Assembly (NCBI GenBank): GCA_018062585.1
Contig: JAGORY010000010.1
Location: forward strand, 1 to 20,333
DNA length: 20,333 nucleotides
Reading direction: 5' to 3'
Origin: Candidatus Peribacteraceae bacterium
Lineage (GTDB): Bacteria; Patescibacteriota; Gracilibacteria; Peribacterales; Peribacteraceae
Shown: piece by piece, positions 15,168 through 20,333 of the stretch
Numbering within the stretch: position 1 is the first letter of the stretch
Layout: every line of letters starts with the position of its first letter
Program-made: the position numbers and the translations under genes
The notes under the pieces: model-generated
The model's database searches: none
What the model was told of the DNA's origin: nothing
Seen by the model: only the letters and a program-made list of their open reading frames with translations

Positions 15168-16325
15168 TTACTTTGCAGCGTTCGTGAGTGCGTCGAGGCG
15201 GTCACACTGCTCCCATTTTACATCTAAGTCTTCGCGACCCATGTGTCCGTACGCCGCGACTTGGCGGTACTGCGGACGGAGGAGATCGAGGTCCTTGATG
15301 ATGCTCGCTGGGCGTAGGTCGAAGATAGCGGAAACGGCTTTCTCAAGGGCTCGGTCCGATACTTTGCCCGTGCCGAATGTATCGACGCGGAGACTGACCG
15401 GAGCCGCGACACCGATGGCGTAGGCCACTTGTACTTCACACTTCTTCGCGAGCCCGGCTTTCACCACGTGTTTGGCGACCCAACGTGCGGCATACGCGGC
15501 ACTGCGGTCCACTTTGCTTGGGTCTTTGCCCGAGAATGCGCCGCCTCCGTGACGGCTGTATCCGCCGTACGTATCGACGATGATCTTACGACCCGTGAGG
15601 CCGCAGTCCCCCGGAGGGCCACCGATGACGAAGCGTCCGGTCGGGTTGATGTGGTAGATCGTCTCTTTATCGAGATAGCTTCCGCACACCGGTTCGATGA
15701 TGTGCTTCTTGATGTCGGCACAGATCTGATCATGCGTGACATGGTCCGAGTGCTGCGTCGAGATGACGACGGTCTGCACGCGCTTTGGGCTTCCATCGTC
15801 GTTGTATTCGATCGTGACCTGACTCTTACCGTCCGGACGGAGGTAATCGAGTCCTTTGGATTTGCGCACCTCTGAGAGCTTTCTCGTGAGTTTGTGAGCC
15901 ATCGAAATCGGCATCGGCATGAGCTCGGGCGTCTCATCACAAGCGAAGCCGAACATGAGGCCTTGGTCACCCGCACCCTGTTCTTTCGTCGCGGTCTTTT
16001 CGGCGGTGACGCCTTGGTCGATATCGGCACTCTGTTCACCGACGCACACCATGACGGCACACGCCTTGTGGTCGAATCCGAAGATACCGTCGTTGTATCC
16101 GATCTCCTCGATGACTTTGCGCGCAACGTGCGCCATCGGGATGTAGGTGTTTGTACTGATCTCACCGGCGATGACGACGAGGCCGGTGGTTGCGAGACAC
16201 TCGCAGGCGACGTGTGACTTTGGGTCTTTGCTGAGCGCGTAGTCGAGCACGGCATCCGAGATCTGGTCGCAGAGTTTATCTGGATGACCTTCGGTGACGG
16301 ATTCGGAGGTGAAGAGGGAGGACAT
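15168..16325 (-). CDS. metK: S-adenosylmethionine synthetase
   Basis: The enzyme makes S-adenosylmethionine from methionine and ATP. At 385 residues it is full length and highly conserved: GHPDK (13-17), GEQSADIDQGV (96-106), GAGDQGLMFG (117-126), FVIGGPPGDCGLTGRK (232-247), and the lysine- and phosphate-binding GGGAFSGKDPSKVDRS (260-275). It ends with its own terminator and is preceded by about 230 bases of leader carrying a SAM-I-type aptamer, so its expression is probably lowered when SAM is plentiful. The stretch just before the ATG is almost pure pyrimidine (TTTTCTCCCTTCTCTC) with no Shine-Dalgarno sequence, so how ribosomes are recruited is unclear. Confidence 0.98.
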   Translation of the reverse strand: MSSLFTSESVTEGHPDKLCDQISDAVLDYALSKDPKSHVACECLATTGLVVIAGEISTNTYIPMAHVARKVIEEIGYNDGIFGFDHKACAVMVCVGEQSADIDQGVTAEKTATKEQGAGDQGLMFGFACDETPELMPMPISMAHKLTRKLSEVRKSKGLDYLRPDGKSQVTIEYNDDGSPKRVQTVVISTQHSDHVTHDQICADIKKHIIEPVCGSYLDKETIYHINPTGRFVIGGPPGDCGLTGRKIIVDTYGGYSRHGGGAFSGKDPSKVDRSAAYAARWVAKHVVKAGLAKKCEVQVAYAIGVAAPVSLRVDTFGTGKVSDRALEKAVSAIFDLRPASIIKDLDLLRPQYRQVAAYGHMGREDLDVKWEQCDRLDALTNAAK

Positions 16326-16400
16326 GAGAGAAGGGAGAAAAGGGAGGAAGGGCAGAAAGGTTTGTAACCTAGGAACGTGTCCTGTGATCAGTTATAGAAG

Positions 16401-16423
16401 AAAAACTCCGATCCTCGTGGGAG
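16401..16423 (-). terminator. Possible attenuator hairpin in the metK leader
   Basis: Downstream of the aptamer on the minus strand, CTCC (plus 16420-16423) and GGAG (plus 16406-16409) can pair and are followed at once by five T (plus 16401-16405) and further pyrimidines. The stem is only four pairs, so on its own it is weak. Its place between aptamer and gene is where a SAM-dependent terminator would be expected. Confidence 0.35.
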
Positions 16424-16440
16424 GAAGAGAGCTAAGAAGG

Positions 16441-16549
16441 CTATCGTTCCCCTGTAGAGGGGCTGGAATTCCCACCCTTCCGAGTCTTCGGGGGTTGGGG
16501 GACGCATCGTATCGGGCCAGTTCCCATGTGCGTCGCTCTTGATAGGCGG
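16441..16549 (-). ncRNA. SAM-I-type riboswitch (divergent) in the metK leader
   Basis: On the minus strand the aptamer reads CTATCAAGAGCG, then ACTGGCCCGAT, then CCAACC, then GGGTGGGAATTCCAGC, and ends in AACGATAG, in the order and spacing of the SAM-I consensus. P1 is CTATC/GATAG. P2 is extended by GACGCA/TGCGTC with GGG/CCC closing its loop. P3 is a short hairpin (CCC/GGG plus CCGA/TCGG with an AA bulge), and P4 is CCCCT/AGGGG around CTAC. The P2 loop CTGG is complementary to CCAG downstream, as for the family pseudoknot. Departures: GGTGGGAATTCC instead of GGTGCTAATTCC, an altered K-turn region and an unusually short P3. It lies about 115 bases before the metK ATG and just after a promoter. 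Confidence 0.88.
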
Positions 16550-16561
16550 TGATGTGACGAC

Positions 16562-16589
16562 AGTCTAGCTAAGATGTTCCTGAATTCAA
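16562..16589 (-). promoter_or_regulatory. Promoter of the metK leader
   Basis: On the minus strand TTGAAT (plus 16584-16589), a 16-base spacer, then TAGACT (plus 16562-16567). Transcription would begin near 16555, a few bases ahead of the aptamer P1, which is where a riboswitch transcript should start. Confidence 0.65.
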
Positions 16590-16607
16590 GCCTCCTTCTG
16601 CAAAAGA

Positions 16608-16955
16608 TCAGTGGATGCCTTCAAAATTTTCAGAATCACGCAGAGAAGTTGATTTAGTCGGATGGGATTTATCATCCGCAAGGCTATCAAGGTACTCACC
16701 AAGCAAATTCCCTCCTATGCTCCCCGCGCCAAGACCAAAGGATGCCAGTAGTGCGGCGACGGATTGTTTTATTGTATTCAGTCCTTCTGAGATTTTCTTC
16801 TTCCCCTCTGCAGAAGCTGTTTTGTTGGTTTCACTCTCTTTGGTTAATACATGATAGATACCTACACTTGCAATTCCCGCAATTGTTCCCGCAGCAGCGC
16901 CTGTCACAGTGAGGAATTTCCTCCGGTCCAATGTGGGGCTTTCACGCATATTCAT
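16608..16955 (-). CDS. Small twin-arginine-signal membrane protein, unknown function
   Basis: A protein of 115 residues from the ATG at 16955 (a TTG two codons earlier and an ATG two codons later are also possible). The N-terminus TLDRRKFLTVTGAAAGTIAG matches a twin-arginine (Tat) signal: RRKFL followed by a mildly hydrophobic, Gly/Ala-rich helix. A polar lysine-rich stretch (KTASAEGKKKISEG) leads to a second glycine-rich helix, VAALLASFGLGAGSIGGNLLG, and a charged C-terminal tail. No enzymatic or cofactor-binding domain is visible, which is unusual for a Tat substrate. The next gene upstream (17044-17376) has the same plan without close identity. The gene is more AT-rich than its housekeeping neighbours. 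Function is unknown. Confidence 0.72.
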   Translation of the reverse strand: MNMRESPTLDRRKFLTVTGAAAGTIAGIASVGIYHVLTKESETNKTASAEGKKKISEGLNTIKQSVAALLASFGLGAGSIGGNLLGEYLDSLADDKSHPTKSTSLRDSENFEGIH

Positions 16956-16981
16956 AATCAAAATTGGTAACAGAGATAGAG

Positions 16982-17010
16982 ATTATCATCGAATTAATTC
17001 AATCTGTCAA
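16982..17010 (-). promoter_or_regulatory. Consensus-like promoter of the 16608-16955 gene
   Basis: On the minus strand a perfect TTGACA (plus 17005-17010), a 17-base spacer and GATAAT (plus 16982-16987), one base from consensus. The predicted leader is about 20 bases, longer than at most genes here, and it lacks an evident Shine-Dalgarno sequence. Confidence 0.72.
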
Positions 17011-17043
17011 ACAGAGCGCTGGAGTTCCGAATCGGCGCTAGAA

Positions 17044-17376
17044 TTAAGATTTAGATGCTTCAGGACGATTGTCGCGACTTTTTTTATCCTTCCAAAAATA
17101 ATAACCAGCAACACCGCCATATACTGCGCCGGCAACCCCTCCGAAGACAGAGGCAACCTGCGCCTTGGAAGAAACTTGTTGATTCTCCACATAGTGTATT
17201 CCCAAGTTTTCACTGACATATTCCACCGATTGCATAGCGTTCTTTCCTATGTCATGACCAATAATTGCTCCTGGGGCAGCACCAGTTCCTACAAAAGCGC
17301 CAGTTGTTGCTAACGTGCCCATTTTTACAAGTGTCTGCTCAAGGAATTCTCTACGACTTGTCGTTGCTTCTGTCAT
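17044..17376 (-). CDS. Small twin-arginine-signal protein with glycine-zipper helix, unknown function
   Basis: A 110-residue protein that begins MTEATTSRREFLEQTLVKMG. SRREFL fits the Tat signal consensus (S/T-R-R-x-F-L) and is followed by a weakly hydrophobic Gly/Ala/Thr helix (TLATTGAFVGTGAAPGAIIG). A polar middle (about 45-70) precedes VASVFGGVAGAVYGGVAGYYFW, a glycine-zipper segment able to span or oligomerise in a membrane. The tail is short and highly charged. With the downstream neighbour it forms a tandem pair sharing the order Tat-like signal, polar linker, glycine-rich helix, charged tail. I recognise no family. Being soluble and non-exported is less likely given the two hydrophobic segments. 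Confidence 0.72.
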   Translation of the reverse strand: MTEATTSRREFLEQTLVKMGTLATTGAFVGTGAAPGAIIGHDIGKNAMQSVEYVSENLGIHYVENQQVSSKAQVASVFGGVAGAVYGGVAGYYFWKDKKSRDNRPEASKS

Positions 17377-17401
17377 TGCATGGTTTGGAAAAACAGATAT
17401 C

Positions 17402-17430
17402 AGTATCGTACATTATTCTTTACGCTGCAA
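17402..17430 (-). promoter_or_regulatory. Promoter of the 17044-17376 gene
   Basis: On the minus strand TTGCAG (plus 17425-17430), a 17-base spacer and GATACT (plus 17402-17407). It overlaps the last codons of the deacylase gene, so the small gene can be expressed on its own. The -10 lies 25 bases before the ATG. Confidence 0.5.
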
Positions 17431-17926
17431 CAGAATTTCCTCTGCGCGGAATCCTCCGCACCGTAAACGCATGCCCCGTGTGTTTCATGAATGTCTCAAA
17501 CCCCGCTTTGTCGATCGATAGCGTCGCCGTATTCACGAGTGGATGAAATAAAAAATTTCCGATGTTCCAGGCGTCTTCATCCATACACACCTGTACGACA
17601 TGGTTTTTGTCGTGGATCAGCCCGAACGGTGTCACCGAACCTGGTGTTACCCCGAGTAATTCGAACATCTTTTCGGGCGATGCGAATGAAAAACTCTGGG
17701 CGCCGAAATCCTTGGCAAGAGCTTTTGTATCGACGCGTTTATCATGCATGACGATCGCAAGAACATAGATCTCTTTGTTCTTGGCTTTCATGAGCAGTTG
17801 CTTCGTATGGGCGCCGGGCATCGGAGGACAGAGCTTCTCGGATTCGTCGCAGCTGAAGACGGCGGGATGATCGAATTGGGTGAAGGGGATGGAAAGGCTT
17901 GAGAGAAGTGTGAGTAGGTCGTCCAT
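17420..17926 (-). CDS. YbaK/ProX-type aminoacyl-tRNA deacylase (PrdX-like)
   Basis: A free-standing editing protein of 168 residues, the usual length for the ProX/PrdX group, which hydrolyses mischarged tRNA such as Ala-tRNA-Pro in trans. Diagnostic segments are FDHPAVFSCDE (18-28), GAHTKQLLMKAKN (38-50) with the family lysine, SFASPEKMFELLGVTPGSVTPFGLIHDK (80-107) and FHPLVNTATLSI (127-138). The GVTPGSVTPFGL and HPLVNTATLS blocks are particularly typical of PrdX. Substrate choice within the YbaK superfamily cannot be settled from sequence alone. It is divergent from zwf across a 108-base gap filled by an inverted heptad repeat. No promoter with a -10 close to the ATG is clear; TACCTT ends 15 bases before it. 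Confidence 0.88.
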   Translation of the reverse strand: MDDLLTLLSSLSIPFTQFDHPAVFSCDESEKLCPPMPGAHTKQLLMKAKNKEIYVLAIVMHDKRVDTKALAKDFGAQSFSFASPEKMFELLGVTPGSVTPFGLIHDKNHVVQVCMDEDAWNIGNFLFHPLVNTATLSIDKAGFETFMKHTGHAFTVRRIPRRGNSVAA

Positions 17927-17932
17927 CGGATC

Positions 17933-18012
17933 AGCGGGTAGAAGGTAGCGGGTAGCAGGTAGCAGGAAAGGCGTAAGAGCAGTCTACCCGCTAATCGCTA
18001 TCCGCTATCCGC
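17933..18012. repeat. Inverted heptad-repeat cassette 1 (between the deacylase gene and zwf)
   Basis: The left arm (17933-17967) is five tandem heptads: AGCGGGT, AGAAGGT, AGCGGGT, AGCAGGT, AGCAGGA. The right arm (17985-18012) is four: TACCCGC, TAATCGC, TATCCGC, TATCCGC, the reverse complement of the same unit. The 17-base centre is unrelated. The arms can fold into a long hairpin in several registers. A run of six T follows at 18013-18018, so on the plus strand it resembles a terminator, although no plus-strand gene lies directly upstream. Confidence 0.9.
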
Positions 18013-18021
18013 TTTTTTCCT

Positions 18022-18027
18022 TACACT
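18022..18027 (+). promoter_or_regulatory. -10 element of zwf
   Basis: TACACT at 18022-18027 ends seven bases before the ATG at 18035. The spacer CCCACCC cannot act as a Shine-Dalgarno sequence. The -35 position falls inside the repeat cassette (TATCCG) and is poor, so the promoter may need an activator or be weak. Confidence 0.45.
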
Positions 18028-18034
18028 CCCACCC

Positions 18035-19483
18035 ATGCTCTCCGCAAACCGCCCCTTCTCCTTCGTTCTCTTCGGCGCCTCCGGACATCTCGCCAAAATT
18101 AAGATTTTTCCGGCGCTGTATTTCTTGGCGCTCAAGAAAAGGTTGCCTGAGAATTACCACATCGTCGGATTTGCCAGAACCGAGATGACGGACGAGCAGT
18201 TCAAGAAGCATGTTGCTGATGCCGTGAGGGAATATGTGCTCGAAGTGAACGAAAAAGTTCTGGAGTCTATGCTTGAGCATGTGTTCTATCAGTCGGGGCA
18301 CTACGATGCGGTGGCTGATTTCAAAAAACTGGCGACCAAACTAGCAACATTGGAAGGCGCATCGAAAGACGTCGTTCGTCTTGCGTATCTGTCCATTCCA
18401 CCGACCGTATTCGAGTCGACGCTCAAGAATATCTGCGCAGGAGGCGTCAATGAGGATCATCATGATTTCCGCTGTATCGTCGAAAAGCCGGTCGGTCATG
18501 ATCTGGCTTCGTTTGAGGAGATCAATGCAGTGCTCTTAAGCTGCTTTAAGCCGCACGAGGTGTATATCCTCGACCACTACCTCGGCAAAGAAGCGGTCCG
18601 TAATGCGTATTACCTCAGGCACGCCAATCCGGTCATCGAACGGCTTCTCAAGAACACGCTCATCCGGAGCGTCCAGATCACCGCCTCGGAATCCGCGGGA
18701 TTGGAAGGTCGTGCGGGCTACTTTGACGTCGTTGGTACGTTCCGTGACATGTTTCAGAGTCATCTCATCCAGATCGCCGCACTTCTGACGATGCGGCTCG
18801 TGAATGATACGAACGAAATCAAGGCCACGCGTCTCGATGCCGTCACCAAATTTTATCTGCCCCCTGCGGTGGATTTTTCCGAGATCGTCATGCTGGGCCA
18901 GTACGCTGCGGGCACCGTCGGTGGAAAGAAAGTTGTTGGGTACCAAGACGAGGAAGGCGTTGCCAAACATTCGCGAACAGCCACGTTTGCCGCACTCAAG
19001 CTCATGTCTCGGTCATCGCGATGGGAAGGCGTGCCGTTCTTCTTTCATTCAGGCAAAAGACTGAAAGAGAAAGAGACACGCATCGCCATCGAATTCCAAG
19101 AATCTCCGACACTCGTCGGGAAAGAGGGTGCCAGAAACCGTCTCGATATAATTTTGCAGGGCGAGGCCGGTATGAAGCTGTACTTGCAGACGAAGCTCGG
19201 CGGCAGTGAACCGAAGTTCCGGCCGCTCATCATGGAGGACCCGCTTGTGTGCATGGGAGACTGCCTCGTAGAGCACAGTTTACTGCTTCTGGAAGCCATC
19301 AACGGCAACCAGCAGTGGTTTTTGGACTCCGAAGAAGTCAGGACCTGTTGGCGTCTCATTGATCCAGTGCAGAAGTATCTGGATGATCCGAAGACTCCCC
19401 TCGCGCTCTACGAATCCGGATCGAAGGGCGGACCCAAAGAAGCCGACGAGTTCATCGCAAAATTCGGACATTCTTGGCTCTGA
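18035..19483 (+). CDS. zwf: Glucose-6-phosphate 1-dehydrogenase
   Basis: The enzyme oxidises glucose 6-phosphate to 6-phosphogluconolactone and makes NADPH, the entry step of the oxidative pentose phosphate pathway. Length (482 residues) is normal. The dinucleotide loop is FGASGHLAK (13-21), with His where most enzymes have Asp. EKPVGHD (150-156), the active-site DHYLGKE (180-186) and the catalytic-dyad histidine His243 in FQSHLIQ (family QNH) are present, as is the RDM before it. The C-terminal beta-sheet domain is more divergent (PFFFHSGKRLKEKETRIAIEF). It is followed after 100 bases by pgl, encoding the next step, so co-transcription is likely despite the repeat between them. The ATG at 18035 follows a -10 element directly. 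Confidence 0.95.
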   Translation: MLSANRPFSFVLFGASGHLAKIKIFPALYFLALKKRLPENYHIVGFARTEMTDEQFKKHVADAVREYVLEVNEKVLESMLEHVFYQSGHYDAVADFKKLATKLATLEGASKDVVRLAYLSIPPTVFESTLKNICAGGVNEDHHDFRCIVEKPVGHDLASFEEINAVLLSCFKPHEVYILDHYLGKEAVRNAYYLRHANPVIERLLKNTLIRSVQITASESAGLEGRAGYFDVVGTFRDMFQSHLIQIAALLTMRLVNDTNEIKATRLDAVTKFYLPPAVDFSEIVMLGQYAAGTVGGKKVVGYQDEEGVAKHSRTATFAALKLMSRSSRWEGVPFFFHSGKRLKEKETRIAIEFQESPTLVGKEGARNRLDIILQGEAGMKLYLQTKLGGSEPKFRPLIMEDPLVCMGDCLVEHSLLLLEAINGNQQWFLDSEEVRTCWRLIDPVQKYLDDPKTPLALYESGSKGGPKEADEFIAKFGHSWL

Positions 19484-19489
19484 GAAAAT

Positions 19490-19576
19490 AGTAGGTAGCG
19501 AGTAGCAGGTAGCGGGTAGACTATCGGAGATTCCTACCCGCTACCCGCTATCTTCTACCCGCTACTTTCTCTCCGC
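19490..19576. repeat. Inverted heptad-repeat cassette 2 (between zwf and pgl)
   Basis: The left arm (19490-19517) is AGTAGGT, AGCGAGT, AGCAGGT, AGCGGGT. The right arm (19535-19576) is TACCCGC, TACCCGC, TATCTTC, TACCCGC, TACTTTC, TCTCCGC. The unit is the same as in cassette 1, in the same arrangement of inverted arms around an unrelated 17-base centre. It fills almost the whole gap between the two genes. As RNA it would form a strong hairpin between the zwf and pgl coding regions. Confidence 0.9.
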
Positions 19577-19583
19577 TCGTCCT

Positions 19584-20252
19584 ATGGACATTCTTCCCTT
19601 CGATACCACCGAGACTTTCGTGCGTACGGCCTCGGATTGGATCAGGGCGGTCATTCTGAAGGCACAGCACGAAGGACGGACAGCGACCATTGGTCTTTCC
19701 GGCGGCTCCACGCCTCGCCCTGTGTACGTGCTCCTTTCTACCGAGCTCGGCATTGATTGGTCGCGCGTTACGTTCTTTCTCACGGACGAAAGGTACGTTC
19801 CGGCGGATCATGCGGACAGCAACCAACGCATGATTCGGGAGACACTTCTCACGCACGAGGCTCGGGATGCGAAGACCGTGTTTCCAGACACATCGCTTCC
19901 GCTCGAGGCGTGTATCGCTGACTATGAATTGCGCATCAAAGCGTTGTCACCGGATCTCGTCGTTCTCGGCATGGGTGACGACGCTCACATCGCATCCCTC
20001 TTCCCACCAGTCGGCCCAGAAGCCTACGGTCCCGCCACAGTCATTCATACGACCACGGATCGTTTTGCGGTGCATGACCGCCTCAGCGTCACGTTCCCAG
20101 TACTTCTCCATGCGCCGCAGCGCCTGTTTCTGATCACAGGAGCTACGAAGTCCGCTCTGCTCACAAAAATGCAGAAGGAGAACGAAGACGTCAGTGTCTA
20201 TCCAGCGCAGTACCTCTTCGACGCTCGGACGACGTGGATGGTGGGGAAATAA
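19584..20252 (+). CDS. pgl: 6-phosphogluconolactonase
   Basis: The enzyme hydrolyses 6-phosphogluconolactone, the product of Zwf. At 222 residues it has the usual length for the NagB/DevB-type family. Motifs are GLSGGSTPRPVY (37-48), FFLTDERYVPADHADSNQRM (64-83) and GMGDDAHIASLFP (129-141), where the common form is GMGxDGHTASLFP. The histidine (135) is kept but Gly and Thr are replaced by Ala and Ile. It directly follows zwf on the same strand, separated by repeat cassette 2. The heptad TACTTTC in that cassette could act as a -10 15 bases before the ATG. 6-phosphogluconate dehydrogenase is not in the window. Confidence 0.94.
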   Translation: MDILPFDTTETFVRTASDWIRAVILKAQHEGRTATIGLSGGSTPRPVYVLLSTELGIDWSRVTFFLTDERYVPADHADSNQRMIRETLLTHEARDAKTVFPDTSLPLEACIADYELRIKALSPDLVVLGMGDDAHIASLFPPVGPEAYGPATVIHTTTDRFAVHDRLSVTFPVLLHAPQRLFLITGATKSALLTKMQKENEDVSVYPAQYLFDARTTWMVGK

Positions 20253-20253
20253 A

Positions 20254-20333
20254 AGTGGGCAGTGGATAGTGGTTAGTCGCAAGCGCATTACGATGATTTC
20301 CACAGAAAACTAACCACCAACCACTCATCACTA
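20254..20333. repeat. Inverted heptad-repeat cassette 3 (after pgl, cut by window end)
   Basis: The left arm (20254-20281) is AGTGGGC, AGTGGAT, AGTGGTT, AGTCGCA. The right arm (20312-20332) is AACCACC, AACCACT, CATCACT, the reverse complement of an AGTGGTT-like unit. The 30-base centre is unrelated. The period and inverted-arm layout match cassettes 1 and 2, but the unit has T where they have C at position three. It begins one base after the pgl stop codon and reaches the end of the window, so its right arm may be longer. Confidence 0.85.

Noticed and set aside
16326..16360. Purine-rich plus-strand tract (GAAGGGAG-like) beside metK, considered as a fourth repeat cassette
   Set aside because: The spacing between G runs is irregular, there is no inverted partner arm, and it lies in the metK leader rather than forming heptads.
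17011..17040. Inverted repeat AGCGC/GCGCT after the 17044-17376 gene as a terminator
   Set aside because: The stem is five pairs with a 15-base loop and no T tract, and it sits against the next promoter. It is too weak to call.
17933..17967. Heptad arm as a TRAP-type (GAG/UAG) RNA-binding array
   Set aside because: UAG/CAG triplets recur every seven bases, whereas TRAP sites are spaced about five bases apart, and no TRAP gene or trp gene is nearby.
1..20333. Recoded TGA (genetic code 25 of Gracilibacteria/SR1)
   Set aside because: Several genes end in TGA exactly at the expected family C-terminus and no conserved domain contains an in-frame TGA, so the standard code applies.

Overview
The window reads as a chromosomal segment of a bacterium with moderate GC content and short intergenic gaps. 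Sixteen genes can be called with reasonable support, plus one weak small ORF. There are no tRNA, rRNA, CRISPR or insertion-sequence signals. Several traits recall Candidate Phyla Radiation lineages, perhaps Peregrinibacteria/Peribacteria: a TrmB-family regulator, a compact RelA/SpoT protein without the C-terminal regulatory domains, unlinked single-copy housekeeping genes and many start codons without a Shine-Dalgarno sequence. The standard genetic code fits, because TGA is used only as a stop. The lineage is inferred from gene style, not from a marker phylogeny.

Layout. Bases 1-215 hold no convincing gene but end in a strong extended -10 promoter. Then, on the plus strand: a TrmB-type regulator (216-971), an Hsp20 chaperone (1050-1517), a Sel1-repeat lipoprotein (1577-2224), pabA and a fused pabB-pabC gene (2295-4888) for para-aminobenzoate synthesis, galU (4907-5731) and a short RelA/SpoT homologue (5775-7196). 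On the minus strand follow uvrB (7261-9261) and a 73-residue orphan (9327-9548). Back on the plus strand are serS (9621-10937), a GT4 glycosyltransferase (10995-12101) and a large secreted protein joining a PGRP-type amidase to a SpoIID lytic transglycosylase (12212-14782). From 14840 to 17926 everything is on the minus strand: a possible 72-residue ORF, metK with its terminator and a divergent SAM-I-type riboswitch, two small twin-arginine membrane proteins and a ProX/YbaK-type deacylase. zwf (18035-19483) and pgl (19584-20252), the first two steps of the oxidative pentose phosphate pathway, close the window on the plus strand.

How the parts relate. Folate precursor synthesis (PabA, PabBC) and SAM synthesis (metK under a SAM sensor) concern one-carbon metabolism. 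GalU, the glycosyltransferase and the amidase-SpoIID protein concern the envelope. RelA/SpoT, Hsp20 and UvrB are stress functions. Zwf and Pgl make NADPH and pentose precursors. Apart from pabA-pabBC, which overlap by four bases, and perhaps zwf-pgl, most genes appear to have their own promoter.

Three things stand out. First, ten genes carry a TANNNT -10 hexamer only 6 to 10 bases before the start codon with no Shine-Dalgarno sequence, which predicts widespread leaderless mRNA. Second, three intergenic cassettes around zwf and pgl consist of degenerate 7-base tandem repeats in inverted arms; two share the heptad AGCGGGT and the third uses AGTGGTT with the same architecture. Third, a clear but divergent SAM-I aptamer precedes metK.
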